From Scatomonas sp963930955 (lineage in GTDB: Bacteria; Bacillota; Clostridia; Lachnospirales; Lachnospiraceae), in assembly GCA_963930955.1 (NCBI GenBank), contig OZ006967.1, positions 620,001 to 684,000 on the forward strand: DNA of 64,000 nucleotides. The letters run 5' to 3'. This document shows positions 8,132 through 17,200 of the stretch, piece by piece. The translations under genes and the position numbers were made by a program. How positions within the stretch are numbered: position 1 is the stretch's first letter; the number at the start of each line of letters is the position of its first letter. The notes under the pieces are model-generated. The model did not search any database. It had not been told where the DNA came from and was given only the letters and a program-made list of their open reading frames with translations.

Positions 8132-9241
8132 ATGAAACTGGTTTTCTCAAAGTCGAATCTTTTAAAAAGTGTCAGCATCGTTATGAAAGCCGTTCCCTCC
8201 AGAACCACTATGCCGATTCTGGAGTGTATTCTGATCGACGCCTCTACCAGCAATATTAAGTTTACTTCCAACGACATGGAACTGGGAATTGAAACCTACG
8301 GGGAAGGTCTGGTTCTTGAAAAGGGAGTAATTGCTCTGGATGCCAAGATTTTTTCTGAAATTGTCAGAAGGCTTCCGGATAATGAAGTAACCATTGAGAC
8401 CGATGAAAATCTGGTGGCTACGATTACCTGTGAGAAAGCCAAATTTCATATTCCGGGAAAATCCGGAGAAGATTTCGCTTATCTTCCCATGATTGAAAAA
8501 AACAGCTGCATCACCATGTCCCAGTTTACCCTGAAGGAAGTGATCCGGCAGACTATTTTTTCAATCGCCCCTAATGAAAATAACAAGCTGATGACAGGCG
8601 AGCTTTTTGAGGTGAAAAACAACAGCCTGAAAGTTGTCTCTCTTGACGGCCACAGAATCGCCATCCGCAAAATTGAATTAAAGGAGAATTATCCGGACCG
8701 AAAGGTTGTGGTTCCCGGAAAGACCTTAAATGAAATCAGCAAGATCCTTTCCGGTGAAGTAGAAGATCAGGTACAGATCTATTTTTCCGAAAATCATATT
8801 TTGTTTGAATTTGACAATACAACGGTGGTTTCAAGGCTCATTGACGGAGAATACTTCCGCATTGAGCAGATGCTTTCCAGCGACTATGAAACGAAAGTAG
8901 AAATAAATAAAAAGGAGTTTCTGGACTGTATTGACCGGGCTACCCTGCTGGTAAAAGAAGGAGATAAGAAGCCCATCATCATCCACATCGGAGAGGATTC
9001 CATGGAACTCAGGATCGATTCCGCCATGGGATCCATGAGAGAGGATATTGATATCAGCAAAACAGGAAAGGATATTATGATCGGATTTAATCCCAGATTT
9101 CTTATAGACGCTCTGCGGGTGATCGATGACGAGACAGTGACTATGTATCTGGTAAATCCGAAGGCTCCCTGTTTTATTAAAGATGAGGAGGAATCCTATA
9201 TCTATCTGATCCTCCCGGTAAATATTAACGCAGCCAGATAA
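8132..9241 (+). CDS. dnaN: DNA polymerase III beta subunit (sliding clamp)
   Basis: Ring-forming processivity clamp of the replicative polymerase. It has 369 residues, normal length, starting MKLVFSKSNLLKSVSIVMKA with the three repeated clamp folds. The family C-terminus around YLILPVN is present. Ribosome binding site AGAAAGGAGC lies just before the ATG. It is followed 14 bases later by rlbA and then recF, the standard Firmicutes order, and is probably co-transcribed through gyrA. Confidence 0.97.
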   Translation: MKLVFSKSNLLKSVSIVMKAVPSRTTMPILECILIDASTSNIKFTSNDMELGIETYGEGLVLEKGVIALDAKIFSEIVRRLPDNEVTIETDENLVATITCEKAKFHIPGKSGEDFAYLPMIEKNSCITMSQFTLKEVIRQTIFSIAPNENNKLMTGELFEVKNNSLKVVSLDGHRIAIRKIELKENYPDRKVVVPGKTLNEISKILSGEVEDQVQIYFSENHILFEFDNTTVVSRLIDGEYFRIEQMLSSDYETKVEINKKEFLDCIDRATLLVKEGDKKPIIIHIGEDSMELRIDSAMGSMREDIDISKTGKDIMIGFNPRFLIDALRVIDDETVTMYLVNPKAPCFIKDEEESYIYLILPVNINAAR

Positions 9242-9255
9242 GAAAAGCAGGAAAA

Positions 9256-9465
9256 ATGGATACAATCAAGATTAAAGATGAGTTTATTAAATTAGGCCAG
9301 GCTATGAAGCTGGCAGGACTGGTGGAAGAAGGAGCGGAAGCGAAAGCGGTGATCCAGGACGGACAGGTGCAGGTAAACGGAGAGACAGACACCAGAAGAG
9401 GAAGAAAGCTTTTTGAGGGAGACGTATTTTCCTTTGCGGGGAAAGAAGTAAAGATTGTAAAATAG
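9256..9465 (+). CDS. rlbA: S4-domain RNA-binding protein RlbA/YaaA
   Basis: Small S4-fold protein (69 aa) found between dnaN and recF in most Firmicutes; the B. subtilis homologue (YaaA/RlbA) is implicated in 50S ribosome assembly. The S4 signature is visible as FIKLGQAMKLAGLVEEGAEAK, VQVNGETDTRRGRKL and the closing EVKIVK. Its stop is one base from the recF start, so translation is likely coupled. Confidence 0.93.
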   Translation: MDTIKIKDEFIKLGQAMKLAGLVEEGAEAKAVIQDGQVQVNGETDTRRGRKLFEGDVFSFAGKEVKIVK

Positions 9466-9466
9466 C

Positions 9467-10573
9467 ATGTATATCGAAAGTCTGGAGCTGAAAAATTACA
9501 GAAACTACGAATCTCTGCACATTGCCTTTGACAGAGGCACCAATATCCTTCTGGGAGATAATGCCCAGGGAAAGACAAATATTCTGGAATCCATGTATGT
9601 GTGCGGGACCACAAAATCTCACAGAGGAAGCAAGGATAAAGATATGATCCGGTTCGGGGAAGAGGAAGCTCATATCCGCCTGTTACTCAGCAGAGATGGC
9701 GTCAGACATAAAATAGATATGCACCTGAAAAAGAACAGATCCAAAGGAGCGGCAGTGGACGGAATTCCCATCCGCAGGGCAGCGGAACTTTTCGGGATGA
9801 TCCATTTTGTTTTTTTCTCGCCGGAAGATCTGAATATTATTAAAAACGGTCCTCATGAGAGACGTAAATTTATGGACAGCGAGCTGTGTCAGATAAATAA
9901 GCTTTATCTTACGCAGCTGTCCAATTATAATAAAGTGGTGCTTCAGAGAAATAAACTTCTGAAAGATCTTGGATATTCCCCTCATCTGAAGGATACTCTG
10001 GATATCTGGGATCAGCAGATGGTTTCTTACGGGAAGGTTCTGATCCAGGAAAGAAAGAAATTTATATTAAAGATTCAGGATGTTTTAAAGGAGAGGCACC
10101 GGAAGCTTACCGGCGGCAGAGAGGAAATTCAGCTGATCTATGAACCTAATGTGGAGGAAGAGGAATTTGAGAAACGCCTGTTCCAGTCCAGGGAACGGGA
10201 TCTGCGGCAGAAAATTTCTTCCATCGGTCCCCATAGAGACGACTTCTGTGTGCAGGTAAACGGCATAGATATACGGAAATTCGGATCCCAGGGTCAGCAG
10301 AGGAGCGCTGCTCTTTCCCTGAAACTGTCGGAAATCGATCTGGTCAGAAGTCTGATCCAGGATCATCCGGTGCTTTTGCTGGATGATGTTCTGTCAGAGC
10401 TGGACAGCAGCCGGCAGAAATATCTGCTGGAGAGCATTGGAAATATACAGACCTTTATCACCTGTACCGGGGTAGAGGAATTTGTACAGAATCATTTTCC
10501 GCTGAACCGTATTTTTCAGGTAGTAAACGGCAGGGTCACAGTAAACCAAATGAATGCAGAGCAGGAGGATTGA
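9467..10573 (+). CDS. recF: DNA replication and repair protein RecF
   Basis: SMC-like ATPase that with RecO/RecR loads RecA at single-strand gaps. At 368 residues it is full length. Walker A is GDNAQGKT (30-37), the ABC signature is FGSQGQQRS near residue 270, and Walker B is VLLLDDVLSELD near residue 305. The ATG is in an ATAGCATG context immediately after the rlbA stop. It ends one base before the gyrB ATG. Confidence 0.97.
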   Translation: MYIESLELKNYRNYESLHIAFDRGTNILLGDNAQGKTNILESMYVCGTTKSHRGSKDKDMIRFGEEEAHIRLLLSRDGVRHKIDMHLKKNRSKGAAVDGIPIRRAAELFGMIHFVFFSPEDLNIIKNGPHERRKFMDSELCQINKLYLTQLSNYNKVVLQRNKLLKDLGYSPHLKDTLDIWDQQMVSYGKVLIQERKKFILKIQDVLKERHRKLTGGREEIQLIYEPNVEEEEFEKRLFQSRERDLRQKISSIGPHRDDFCVQVNGIDIRKFGSQGQQRSAALSLKLSEIDLVRSLIQDHPVLLLDDVLSELDSSRQKYLLESIGNIQTFITCTGVEEFVQNHFPLNRIFQVVNGRVTVNQMNAEQED

Positions 10574-10574
10574 T

Positions 10575-12515
10575 ATGAGCTTAGAGGGCAGTACAACAAC
10601 AAACGCAGAATACGGCGCCGACCAGATTCAGATTCTGGAAGGGCTGGAGGCGGTGCGGAAACGCCCGGGCATGTACATCGGCAGTACTTCCGCCAGAGGA
10701 CTGCATCATCTGGTCTATGAGATCGTGGATAATTCCGTGGACGAGGCTTTAGCCGGTTTCTGCAAGAATATAGAGGTTTCCATTAACCCGGATAATTCCA
10801 TCACGGTTGTAGATGACGGCCGGGGAATTCCCGTGGGCATTAACCATAAGGCGGGGCTTCCGGCTGTGGAAGTGGTCTTTACGATTCTCCATGCGGGAGG
10901 AAAGTTCGGCGGCGGGGGATATAAGGTTTCCGGAGGACTGCACGGAGTAGGAGCTTCCGTAGTCAATGCTCTTTCCGTTTGGCTTGAGGTTACGATTTTC
11001 CATGAGGGAAAAGTGTACCGCCAGAGATATGAGAGAGGAAATTCTGTTTATAAGCTGAAAGTAATCGGTGAATGTGATCTGGAGAAAACAGGAACCATGG
11101 TTTCCTTTTTACCGGACGATACGATTTTTGAAGAGACGGTGTTTGATTTTGATACGTTAAAGACCCGTCTTCGGGAAACCGCTTTTCTTACAAAAGGCTT
11201 AAGGATCACTCTGAAAGATCTCAGAGGAGAGGAAAAAATAGAAAAGACCTTCCACTATGAGGGAGGAATCAAGGAATTTGTCCAGTATCTGAATAAAAGC
11301 AAGACAGAACTGTATCCGGATATTATTTACTGTGAAGGAGAGCAGAATGGGGTGCTGGTAGAGGTAGCTATCCAGCACAATGATTCCTATACAGAAAATA
11401 CCTACGGCTTTGTGAATAATATTCATACTCCGGAGGGAGGCACCCATATTGTAGGTTTCCGAAATGCTCTTACAAAAACCCTGAATGATTATGCCAGAAA
11501 GAACAAGCTTCTGAAAGACAGCGAGCCAAACTTAAGCGGCGAGGACATCCGGGAAGGATTAACTGCTATTGTCAGCGTTAAGATCGAGGATCCTCAGTTT
11601 GAGGGACAGACCAAACAGAAGCTGGGCAACAGCGAGGCCAGGGGAGCCGTGGACAGTATTTTAAGTAGCCAGCTGGAAATCTTTCTGGAACAGAACCCCC
11701 AGGTGGCTAAAATTATTGTGGAAAAATCGGTTCTTTCCCAGAGAGCAAGGGAAGCTGCCAGAAAAGCCAGGGATCTTACCAGAAGAAAATCTGCTCTGGA
11801 CAATATGTCTCTTCCTGGAAAACTGGCGGACTGCACAGATAAAGATCCGAAAAATTGTGAAATTTACATTGTGGAGGGAGATTCCGCCGGCGGTTCGGCA
11901 AAATCTGCCAGAAGTCGGGCTACCCAGGCCATTCTTCCTTTAAGAGGAAAGATCCTTAATGTGGAAAAAGCGCGTCTGGATAAGATCTACGGCAACGCGG
12001 AGATCCGGGCAATGATTACCGCCTTTGGAACAGGAATCCACGATGATTTTGATATTTCCAAACTGAGATACGATAAAATCATTATCATGACGGATGCCGA
12101 TGTGGACGGCGCCCATATCGCCACCCTGATGCTGACTTTTCTTTACCGGTTTATGCCGGAACTGATCAGACAGGGCCATGTTTACCTGGCAAAGCCTCCG
12201 CTGTACAAAATCGAGCGGAACAAAAAAATCTGGTACGCTTATAACGACGAGGAACTGAACCAGATCCTGGCAGAAATCGGCCGGGACAACAGCAATAAAA
12301 TCCAGCGGTATAAAGGACTGGGAGAGATGGATGCGGACCAGCTTTGGGAAACGACTATGGATCCGGAAAAAAGAATTCTGCTGCGGGTGACCATGGATGA
12401 GGAAACTTCCTCGGAAGTAGATCTGACTTTTACAACCCTTATGGGGGATAAGGTAGAACCCAGAAGAGAATTTATTGAGGCGAGAGCCAAGGATGTAAAG
12501 AATCTTGACATCTGA
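10575..12515 (+). CDS. gyrB: DNA gyrase subunit B
   Basis: ATPase subunit of DNA gyrase, 646 residues from the ATG at 10575. That start follows a GCAGGAGG ribosome binding site overlapping the recF 3' end. An in-frame extension to 10554 is rejected because it lies inside recF and lacks its own site. The GHKL ATPase motifs are present (DNSVDEALAG, GRGIPV, the glycine-rich lid with GGLHGVG), as is the TOPRIM domain EGDSAGGSAK with DADVDGAHI. The C-terminal domain ends RAKDVKNLDI. It forms the A2B2 enzyme with the downstream gyrA. Confidence 0.98.
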   Translation: MSLEGSTTTNAEYGADQIQILEGLEAVRKRPGMYIGSTSARGLHHLVYEIVDNSVDEALAGFCKNIEVSINPDNSITVVDDGRGIPVGINHKAGLPAVEVVFTILHAGGKFGGGGYKVSGGLHGVGASVVNALSVWLEVTIFHEGKVYRQRYERGNSVYKLKVIGECDLEKTGTMVSFLPDDTIFEETVFDFDTLKTRLRETAFLTKGLRITLKDLRGEEKIEKTFHYEGGIKEFVQYLNKSKTELYPDIIYCEGEQNGVLVEVAIQHNDSYTENTYGFVNNIHTPEGGTHIVGFRNALTKTLNDYARKNKLLKDSEPNLSGEDIREGLTAIVSVKIEDPQFEGQTKQKLGNSEARGAVDSILSSQLEIFLEQNPQVAKIIVEKSVLSQRAREAARKARDLTRRKSALDNMSLPGKLADCTDKDPKNCEIYIVEGDSAGGSAKSARSRATQAILPLRGKILNVEKARLDKIYGNAEIRAMITAFGTGIHDDFDISKLRYDKIIIMTDADVDGAHIATLMLTFLYRFMPELIRQGHVYLAKPPLYKIERNKKIWYAYNDEELNQILAEIGRDNSNKIQRYKGLGEMDADQLWETTMDPEKRILLRVTMDEETSSEVDLTFTTLMGDKVEPRREFIEARAKDVKNLDI

Positions 12516-12559
12516 TGATGCCGGAACATATGACCGCGAAGGAAAGGTGATTACAGAGC

Positions 12560-15046
12560 ATGGAAGATAATATTTTTGATAAAATAGAGGACGTGGATCT
12601 GAAGAAAAAGATGGAAGATTCCTACATCGATTACGCCATGAGCGTAATCGCCTCCAGAGCTCTTCCGGATATCCGGGACGGCCTGAAGCCGGTGCAGAGA
12701 AGAATTCTTTTTTCTATGATCGAACTGAACAATGGACCGGATAAGCCTCACAGGAAATGTGCCCGTATTGTGGGAGATACCATGGGAAAATATCACCCCC
12801 ACGGTGACAGTTCCATTTACGGAGCTTTGGTAAATATGGCCCAGGACTGGTCCACCCGCTATCCTCTGGTGGACGGCCATGGAAATTTTGGTTCTGTGGA
12901 CGGGGACGGCGCCGCCGCCATGCGTTACACAGAAGCGCGCTTAAGCAAGATTTCCATGGAAATGCTGGCGGACATCAACAAGAATACCGTTGATTTTGTT
13001 CCAAACTTTGATGACACGGAAAAAGAACCTACGGTGCTTCCGGCCAGATACCCCAATCTTCTGGTAAACGGTACTTCCGGTATCGCCGTAGGTATGGCTA
13101 CCAATATTCCGCCTCATAACCTCCGGGAGGTGATCGGGGCGGTGGTGCAGATCATTGATAATATTGTGGATTATGACAGCGATACTTCCATGGAAGAAGT
13201 CCTGAAGATTGTGAAAGGACCGGATTTCCCCACAGGAGCGGAAATTCTCGGCACCAGGGGCATTGAGGAGGCTTACCGCACCGGCAGAGGAAAGATCCGG
13301 GTGCGGGCTGTAACCAATATCGAGACCCTTCCCAATGGAAAAAGTCAGATCATCGTTACAGAACTTCCCTATCTGGTCAATAAAGCCCGCCTGATTGAAA
13401 AAATGGCGGAACTGGTAAGAGAGAAAAAGATAGACGGGATCACTGCCATTAACGATCACTCCAACAGGGAAGGCATGCGCATCTGTATTGAGCTGCGCCG
13501 GGATGCCAATGCCAATGTGATCCTGAATCAGCTGTATAAGCATACCCAGCTGCAGGATACTTTCGGCGTGATCATGCTGGCTCTGGTGGATCAGCAGCCA
13601 AAAATTCTGAATCTTCTGGATATGCTGAAGCTTTATCTGCAGCATCAGGAAGACGTTGTCTCCAGAAGAACCAGATACGACCTGAATAAAGCAGAAGAGA
13701 GAGCACATATTCTGGAAGGTCTTTTAAAAGCTTTAGATCACATTGATGCTATTATCAAGATCATCCGTGCATCCGCCAACGCCCAGGAAGCAAGGGAAAA
13801 TCTGATCCGGGAGTTTGGTTTTACAGATCCCCAGGCTCAGGCGATTGTAGATATGCGTCTGCGGGCTCTTACCGGTCTGGAACGGGCAAAACTGGAATCC
13901 GAATTCCATGAGCTGGAGATCAAGATTAAGGAATACCGGGAGATTCTGGCGGACAGAAAGAAGCTGCTGGGCGTCATTAAAGAAGAGATCCTGGCAATCT
14001 CTGAAAAATACGGAGATGAAAGAAGAACTTCCATCGGTTATGATGAATTTGATTTTTCCATGGAGGATCTGATCCCCAGGGAGAATATGGTGATCACCAT
14101 GACCAAGCTGGGATATATTAAAAGAATGACGGTAGACAATTTCCGCAGTCAGGGACGGGGCGGAAAAGGCATCAAGGGAATGCAGACCATCGAGGATGAT
14201 TACATCGAAGAACTGCTGATGACTACCACCCATCATTATCTGATGTTCTTTACCAATACGGGAAAGGTGTACCGGCTGAAAGTCTATGAGATTCCGGAAG
14301 CCAGCCGGACCGCCCGGGGAACGGCGATTATCAACCTGCTGCATCTGCAGCCGGGAGAGCAGATCACTGCAGTGATCCCCATTGAAAAATATAAGAAAAA
14401 TCATTATCTGTTTATGGCTACGAAAAAAGGTGTTGTTAAAAAGACGCCAATAACGGATTATGAAAATGTAAGAAAGACGGGACTGGCCGCTATTGTTCTG
14501 CGGGATGATGATGAACTGATCGAAGTGAAGTTTACAGATAACACCAAGGACATTATTCTTGTGACCAAGTTTGGCCAGTGCATCCGCTTTAAGGAAACAG
14601 ATGTGCGGGTAACAGGGCGTGTTTCCATGGGTGTAAGAGGCATTAATCTTATGGATCACGACGAAGTAGTGGGTATGCAGCTGAATACCCAGGGAGATTA
14701 TCTGCTGATCGTGTCTGAGCATGGTGTGGGCAAACGTACGTCTATCGGGGAATTTACCGTTCAGAACCGGGGCGGAAAAGGCGTAAAATGCTACAAGATC
14801 ATGGAAAAAACAGGAAATGTAGTGGGTGTTAAGGCTGTCAATGAGGATAATGAGATCCTGCTGATTACGACAGAGGGAATTATCATCCGGATCGCCTGCT
14901 CGGATATTTCTATTCTGGGAAGAATTACCTCCGGAGTGAAACTGATGAACGTAGGAGAAAATGTTTCCATTGCCAGCATTGCCAAGGTGCGGGAAAAAGA
15001 AGACGAAAAAAAACAGGAAGATAAAGGCGGGGTTACTAACAATTGA
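12560..15046 (+). CDS. gyrA: DNA gyrase subunit A
   Basis: DNA cleavage and rejoining subunit of gyrase, 828 residues. The winged-helix domain contains the catalytic Tyr123 in AAAMRYTEARL. The quinolone-resistance region reads HGDSSIYGALVNMAQ. Ser84 corresponds to E. coli Ser83 and is intact, but the residue matching E. coli Asp87 is Gly88. The C-terminal beta-propeller carries the GyrA box QGRGGKG near residue 530. The stop TGA overlaps a TTG that starts the downstream fumarase gene. The tail is charged and low complexity. Long antisense frames over this gene are shadows. Confidence 0.98.
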   Translation: MEDNIFDKIEDVDLKKKMEDSYIDYAMSVIASRALPDIRDGLKPVQRRILFSMIELNNGPDKPHRKCARIVGDTMGKYHPHGDSSIYGALVNMAQDWSTRYPLVDGHGNFGSVDGDGAAAMRYTEARLSKISMEMLADINKNTVDFVPNFDDTEKEPTVLPARYPNLLVNGTSGIAVGMATNIPPHNLREVIGAVVQIIDNIVDYDSDTSMEEVLKIVKGPDFPTGAEILGTRGIEEAYRTGRGKIRVRAVTNIETLPNGKSQIIVTELPYLVNKARLIEKMAELVREKKIDGITAINDHSNREGMRICIELRRDANANVILNQLYKHTQLQDTFGVIMLALVDQQPKILNLLDMLKLYLQHQEDVVSRRTRYDLNKAEERAHILEGLLKALDHIDAIIKIIRASANAQEARENLIREFGFTDPQAQAIVDMRLRALTGLERAKLESEFHELEIKIKEYREILADRKKLLGVIKEEILAISEKYGDERRTSIGYDEFDFSMEDLIPRENMVITMTKLGYIKRMTVDNFRSQGRGGKGIKGMQTIEDDYIEELLMTTTHHYLMFFTNTGKVYRLKVYEIPEASRTARGTAIINLLHLQPGEQITAVIPIEKYKKNHYLFMATKKGVVKKTPITDYENVRKTGLAAIVLRDDDELIEVKFTDNTKDIILVTKFGQCIRFKETDVRVTGRVSMGVRGINLMDHDEVVGMQLNTQGDYLLIVSEHGVGKRTSIGEFTVQNRGGKGVKCYKIMEKTGNVVGVKAVNEDNEILLITTEGIIIRIACSDISILGRITSGVKLMNVGENVSIASIAKVREKEDEKKQEDKGGVTNN

Positions 15047-15885
15047 GAACAGTAAATGTGGATAAAGTAACGGAAGCTGTCCGGGAAATGTGCATAGAGG
15101 CCAATTACAGTCTTTCTCCGGATATGAGAGAAAAACTGGAGGCAGCCGCAAAGCAGGAGGAGTCTCCCCTTGGCAGGCAGATCCTCTGCCAGCTCCAGGA
15201 AAACCTGAAAATTGCAAAGGAGGATCAGATCCCTATCTGCCAGGATACGGGAATGGCAGTTGTTTTTCTTGAAATCGGCCAGGAAGTTCATTTTGAAGGC
15301 GGAGACATAAATGAGGCGGTTCATGAGGGAGTCCGCCAGGGATATGTGCAGGGATATTTAAGAAAATCTGTAGTAGGAGATCCTTTGATCCGGGAGAATA
15401 CCAGGGACAATACCCCGGCGGTCATCCATTATGAGATGGTTCCCGGAGATCAGGTAAAGATTACTGTAGCTCCCAAAGGATTCGGCAGCGAAAATATGAG
15501 CAGAATATTTATGCTGAAGCCAGCTGACGGAATACAGGGAGTGAAGGAAGCAATTCTTTCCGCTGTCCGGGAGGCAGGCCCCAATGCCTGTCCTCCGGTA
15601 GTAGTGGGAGTGGGAATCGGAGGAACTTTTGAAAAGGCTGCTCTGATGGCTAAGAAGGCTTTGACCCGTCCGGCAGGACAGTTTTCAGAAGTAGAATGGG
15701 TTAGAGAAATGGAAAAAGAACTTCTGGAAAAAATCAACGGACTGGGAATCGGCCCGGGAGGTCTGGGAGGAAGGATTACAGCTCTGGCTGTAAATATTCT
15801 TACTTATGCCACTCATATCGCTGGGCTTCCGGTGGCAGTAAATATGTGCTGCCATGTAAACCGGCACGCGGTCAGGACTATTTAG
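15043..15885 (+). CDS. Fumarate hydratase class I, alpha (N-terminal) subunit
   Basis: Iron-sulfur dependent hydro-lyase subunit of the fumarase/tartrate dehydratase family. With the beta subunit downstream it interconverts fumarate and malate. The 280 residues include the motifs CIEANY, ICQDTGMAVVF, a PKGFGSENMS segment, GPNACPP and NMCCHVNRHA. The start is TTG at 15043, overlapping the gyrA stop as TTGA. It is preferred because MRTVNVDKVTEAVREMCIEA matches the family N-terminus and no closer ATG would retain it. L(+)-tartrate dehydratase is an alternative substrate call, but fumarase is more common in this setting. Confidence 0.9.
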   Translation: MRTVNVDKVTEAVREMCIEANYSLSPDMREKLEAAAKQEESPLGRQILCQLQENLKIAKEDQIPICQDTGMAVVFLEIGQEVHFEGGDINEAVHEGVRQGYVQGYLRKSVVGDPLIRENTRDNTPAVIHYEMVPGDQVKITVAPKGFGSENMSRIFMLKPADGIQGVKEAILSAVREAGPNACPPVVVGVGIGGTFEKAALMAKKALTRPAGQFSEVEWVREMEKELLEKINGLGIGPGGLGGRITALAVNILTYATHIAGLPVAVNMCCHVNRHAVRTI

Positions 15886-15895
15886 GAGGGAGACT

Positions 15896-16450
15896 ATGGA
15901 AAAACATATACAGGCGCCCCTTCTGGAAGAAGAAATCCGGGATCTGAAAGCCGGAGACTATGTGTATATAACAGGAACTCTTTATACAGCCAGGGACGCG
16001 GCTCACAAAAGAATGCAGGAGGCTCTTGACAGAGGAGAAGAACTTCCCTTTGATATAAGGGGACAGGTAATCTATTATATGGGACCTTCTCCGGCAAGAG
16101 AGGGAAGAACAATCGGTTCCGCGGGACCCACCACCGCCAGCCGCATGGACAAATATGCTCCACGGCTGCTGGATCTTGGATTAAAAGGAATGGTGGGAAA
16201 AGGAAAGAGAACAGAGGAAGTTCTGAAGGCGGTTGTAAGAAATCAGGCCGTATATTTTGCAGCAGTAGGAGGAGCAGGGGCCCTGCTTTCTAAAAGAATC
16301 CTTAAGGCGGAGGTCATCGCCTATGAAGATCTGGGAACCGAGGCTGTCCGAAAACTGTATGTGGAAGATTTCCCGGTGATCGTAGTGGCGGACCGCTTTG
16401 GAAATAATCTTTACGAAACGGCTATAAAAGAGTACAGGAAGGAAATGTAA
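15896..16450 (+). CDS. Fumarate hydratase class I, beta (C-terminal) subunit
   Basis: 184-residue beta subunit completing the class I fumarase. Family landmarks are GDYVYITGTLYTARDAAHKR, IYYMGPSPAREGRTIGSAGPTT-type sequence, the RMDKYAP motif, GMVGKG and AVGGAGAL. The ribosome binding site TAGGAGGGAG sits between the alpha-subunit stop and this ATG (10-base gap). It is the last gene of the apparent dnaN-to-fumarase run and is followed by a strong terminator. Confidence 0.92.
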   Translation: MEKHIQAPLLEEEIRDLKAGDYVYITGTLYTARDAAHKRMQEALDRGEELPFDIRGQVIYYMGPSPAREGRTIGSAGPTTASRMDKYAPRLLDLGLKGMVGKGKRTEEVLKAVVRNQAVYFAAVGGAGALLSKRILKAEVIAYEDLGTEAVRKLYVEDFPVIVVADRFGNNLYETAIKEYRKEM

Positions 16451-16470
16451 AATAATTTAAAAAGGTCATA

Positions 16471-16514
16471 AAAAATCCGGCACAGCTTTCTTTTGGAAGC
16501 CGTGCCGGATTTTT
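16471..16514. terminator. Bidirectional intrinsic terminator
   Basis: An inverted repeat, AAAATCCGGCAC-A-GC paired with GC-C-GTGCCGGATTTT, is flanked by A and T runs. It separates the rightward fumarase operon from the leftward ferredoxin gene and can serve both. Confidence 0.9.
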
Positions 16515-16534
16515 AAAATTCTGTATAAATAAGA

Positions 16535-16921
16535 TTATGATTCCACAATCTCCAGTACATCCATGGGGCATGCCTTTGCGCAGATACCGCAGGCGATACA
16601 TTTGGAGGAAACAGGATTCTCCTCTACTTTTACCATTACATGGAAGGGGCAGGCCTCCACGCATTTGCCGCAGCCGGTGCAGAGTTTTTTGTCAACCATA
16701 TAAACACCTTTCGCGTTCTGCTTAATGGCGCCAGCTTCACAGGCCTGTGCGCATTTTCCGCACTGTACGCAGACCATAGGCTTAGGCTCTCCGTTTTTCT
16801 CAATAATCTGGATGCATGCCTTTCCGGGATCCGCTACCTTATAAAAAGCGGTAGAGCAGGCATTGACACATTCCAGACATGCCATACAGGAGACGTCTTT
16901 CCTTACTTTCAGTTTCTTCAT
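16535..16921 (-). CDS. Polyferredoxin with four [4Fe-4S] motifs
   Basis: Electron-transfer protein of 128 residues containing four C-x2-C-x2-C-x3-C motifs, at about residues 12-22, 51-61, 81-91 and 108-118. These could bind up to four [4Fe-4S] clusters. The last two motifs are followed by proline (CP), as in bacterial ferredoxins; the first two are not. It resembles HycB/CooF-type iron-sulfur subunits in arrangement. A GAGGAGG ribosome binding site precedes the ATG. No partner oxidoreductase is adjacent on the same strand, although a flavin/Fe-S oxidoreductase starts 280 bases away on the other strand. The physiological partner is unknown. Confidence 0.88.
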   Translation of the reverse strand: MKKLKVRKDVSCMACLECVNACSTAFYKVADPGKACIQIIEKNGEPKPMVCVQCGKCAQACEAGAIKQNAKGVYMVDKKLCTGCGKCVEACPFHVMVKVEENPVSSKCIACGICAKACPMDVLEIVES

Positions 16922-17137
16922 ACAAAAATCCTCCTCAACTGTTTTTTAACCCATTTTTCATACACATATGACACCGTGAGCCGAAGGTAAGTTTTTTACT
17001 CCGGCATCATAGATTCCTCCGGTAAAATTAATCATACCAGATTTCTTCAGAAAAGTACATAAAAGGCGTAAAAATATTTGGTAGTTTCAAAGGAAGCAGG
17101 GAACTTGCAGGATCCGGCCGAAAGCAGAAAGAGATTC

Positions 17138-17166
17138 TTGAGGTGCGGCGTGAGTTTTTGTATAAT
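17138..17166 (+). promoter_or_regulatory. Promoter of the flavin oxidoreductase gene
   Basis: TTGAGG (17138-17143) and TATAAT (17161-17166) are separated by 17 bases, and a GAAGGGAGG ribosome binding site (17183-17191) is followed by the ATG at 17201. Confidence 0.7.
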
Positions 17167-17200
17167 AAAAAAAACATATTTTGAAGGGAGGAATTCCATC

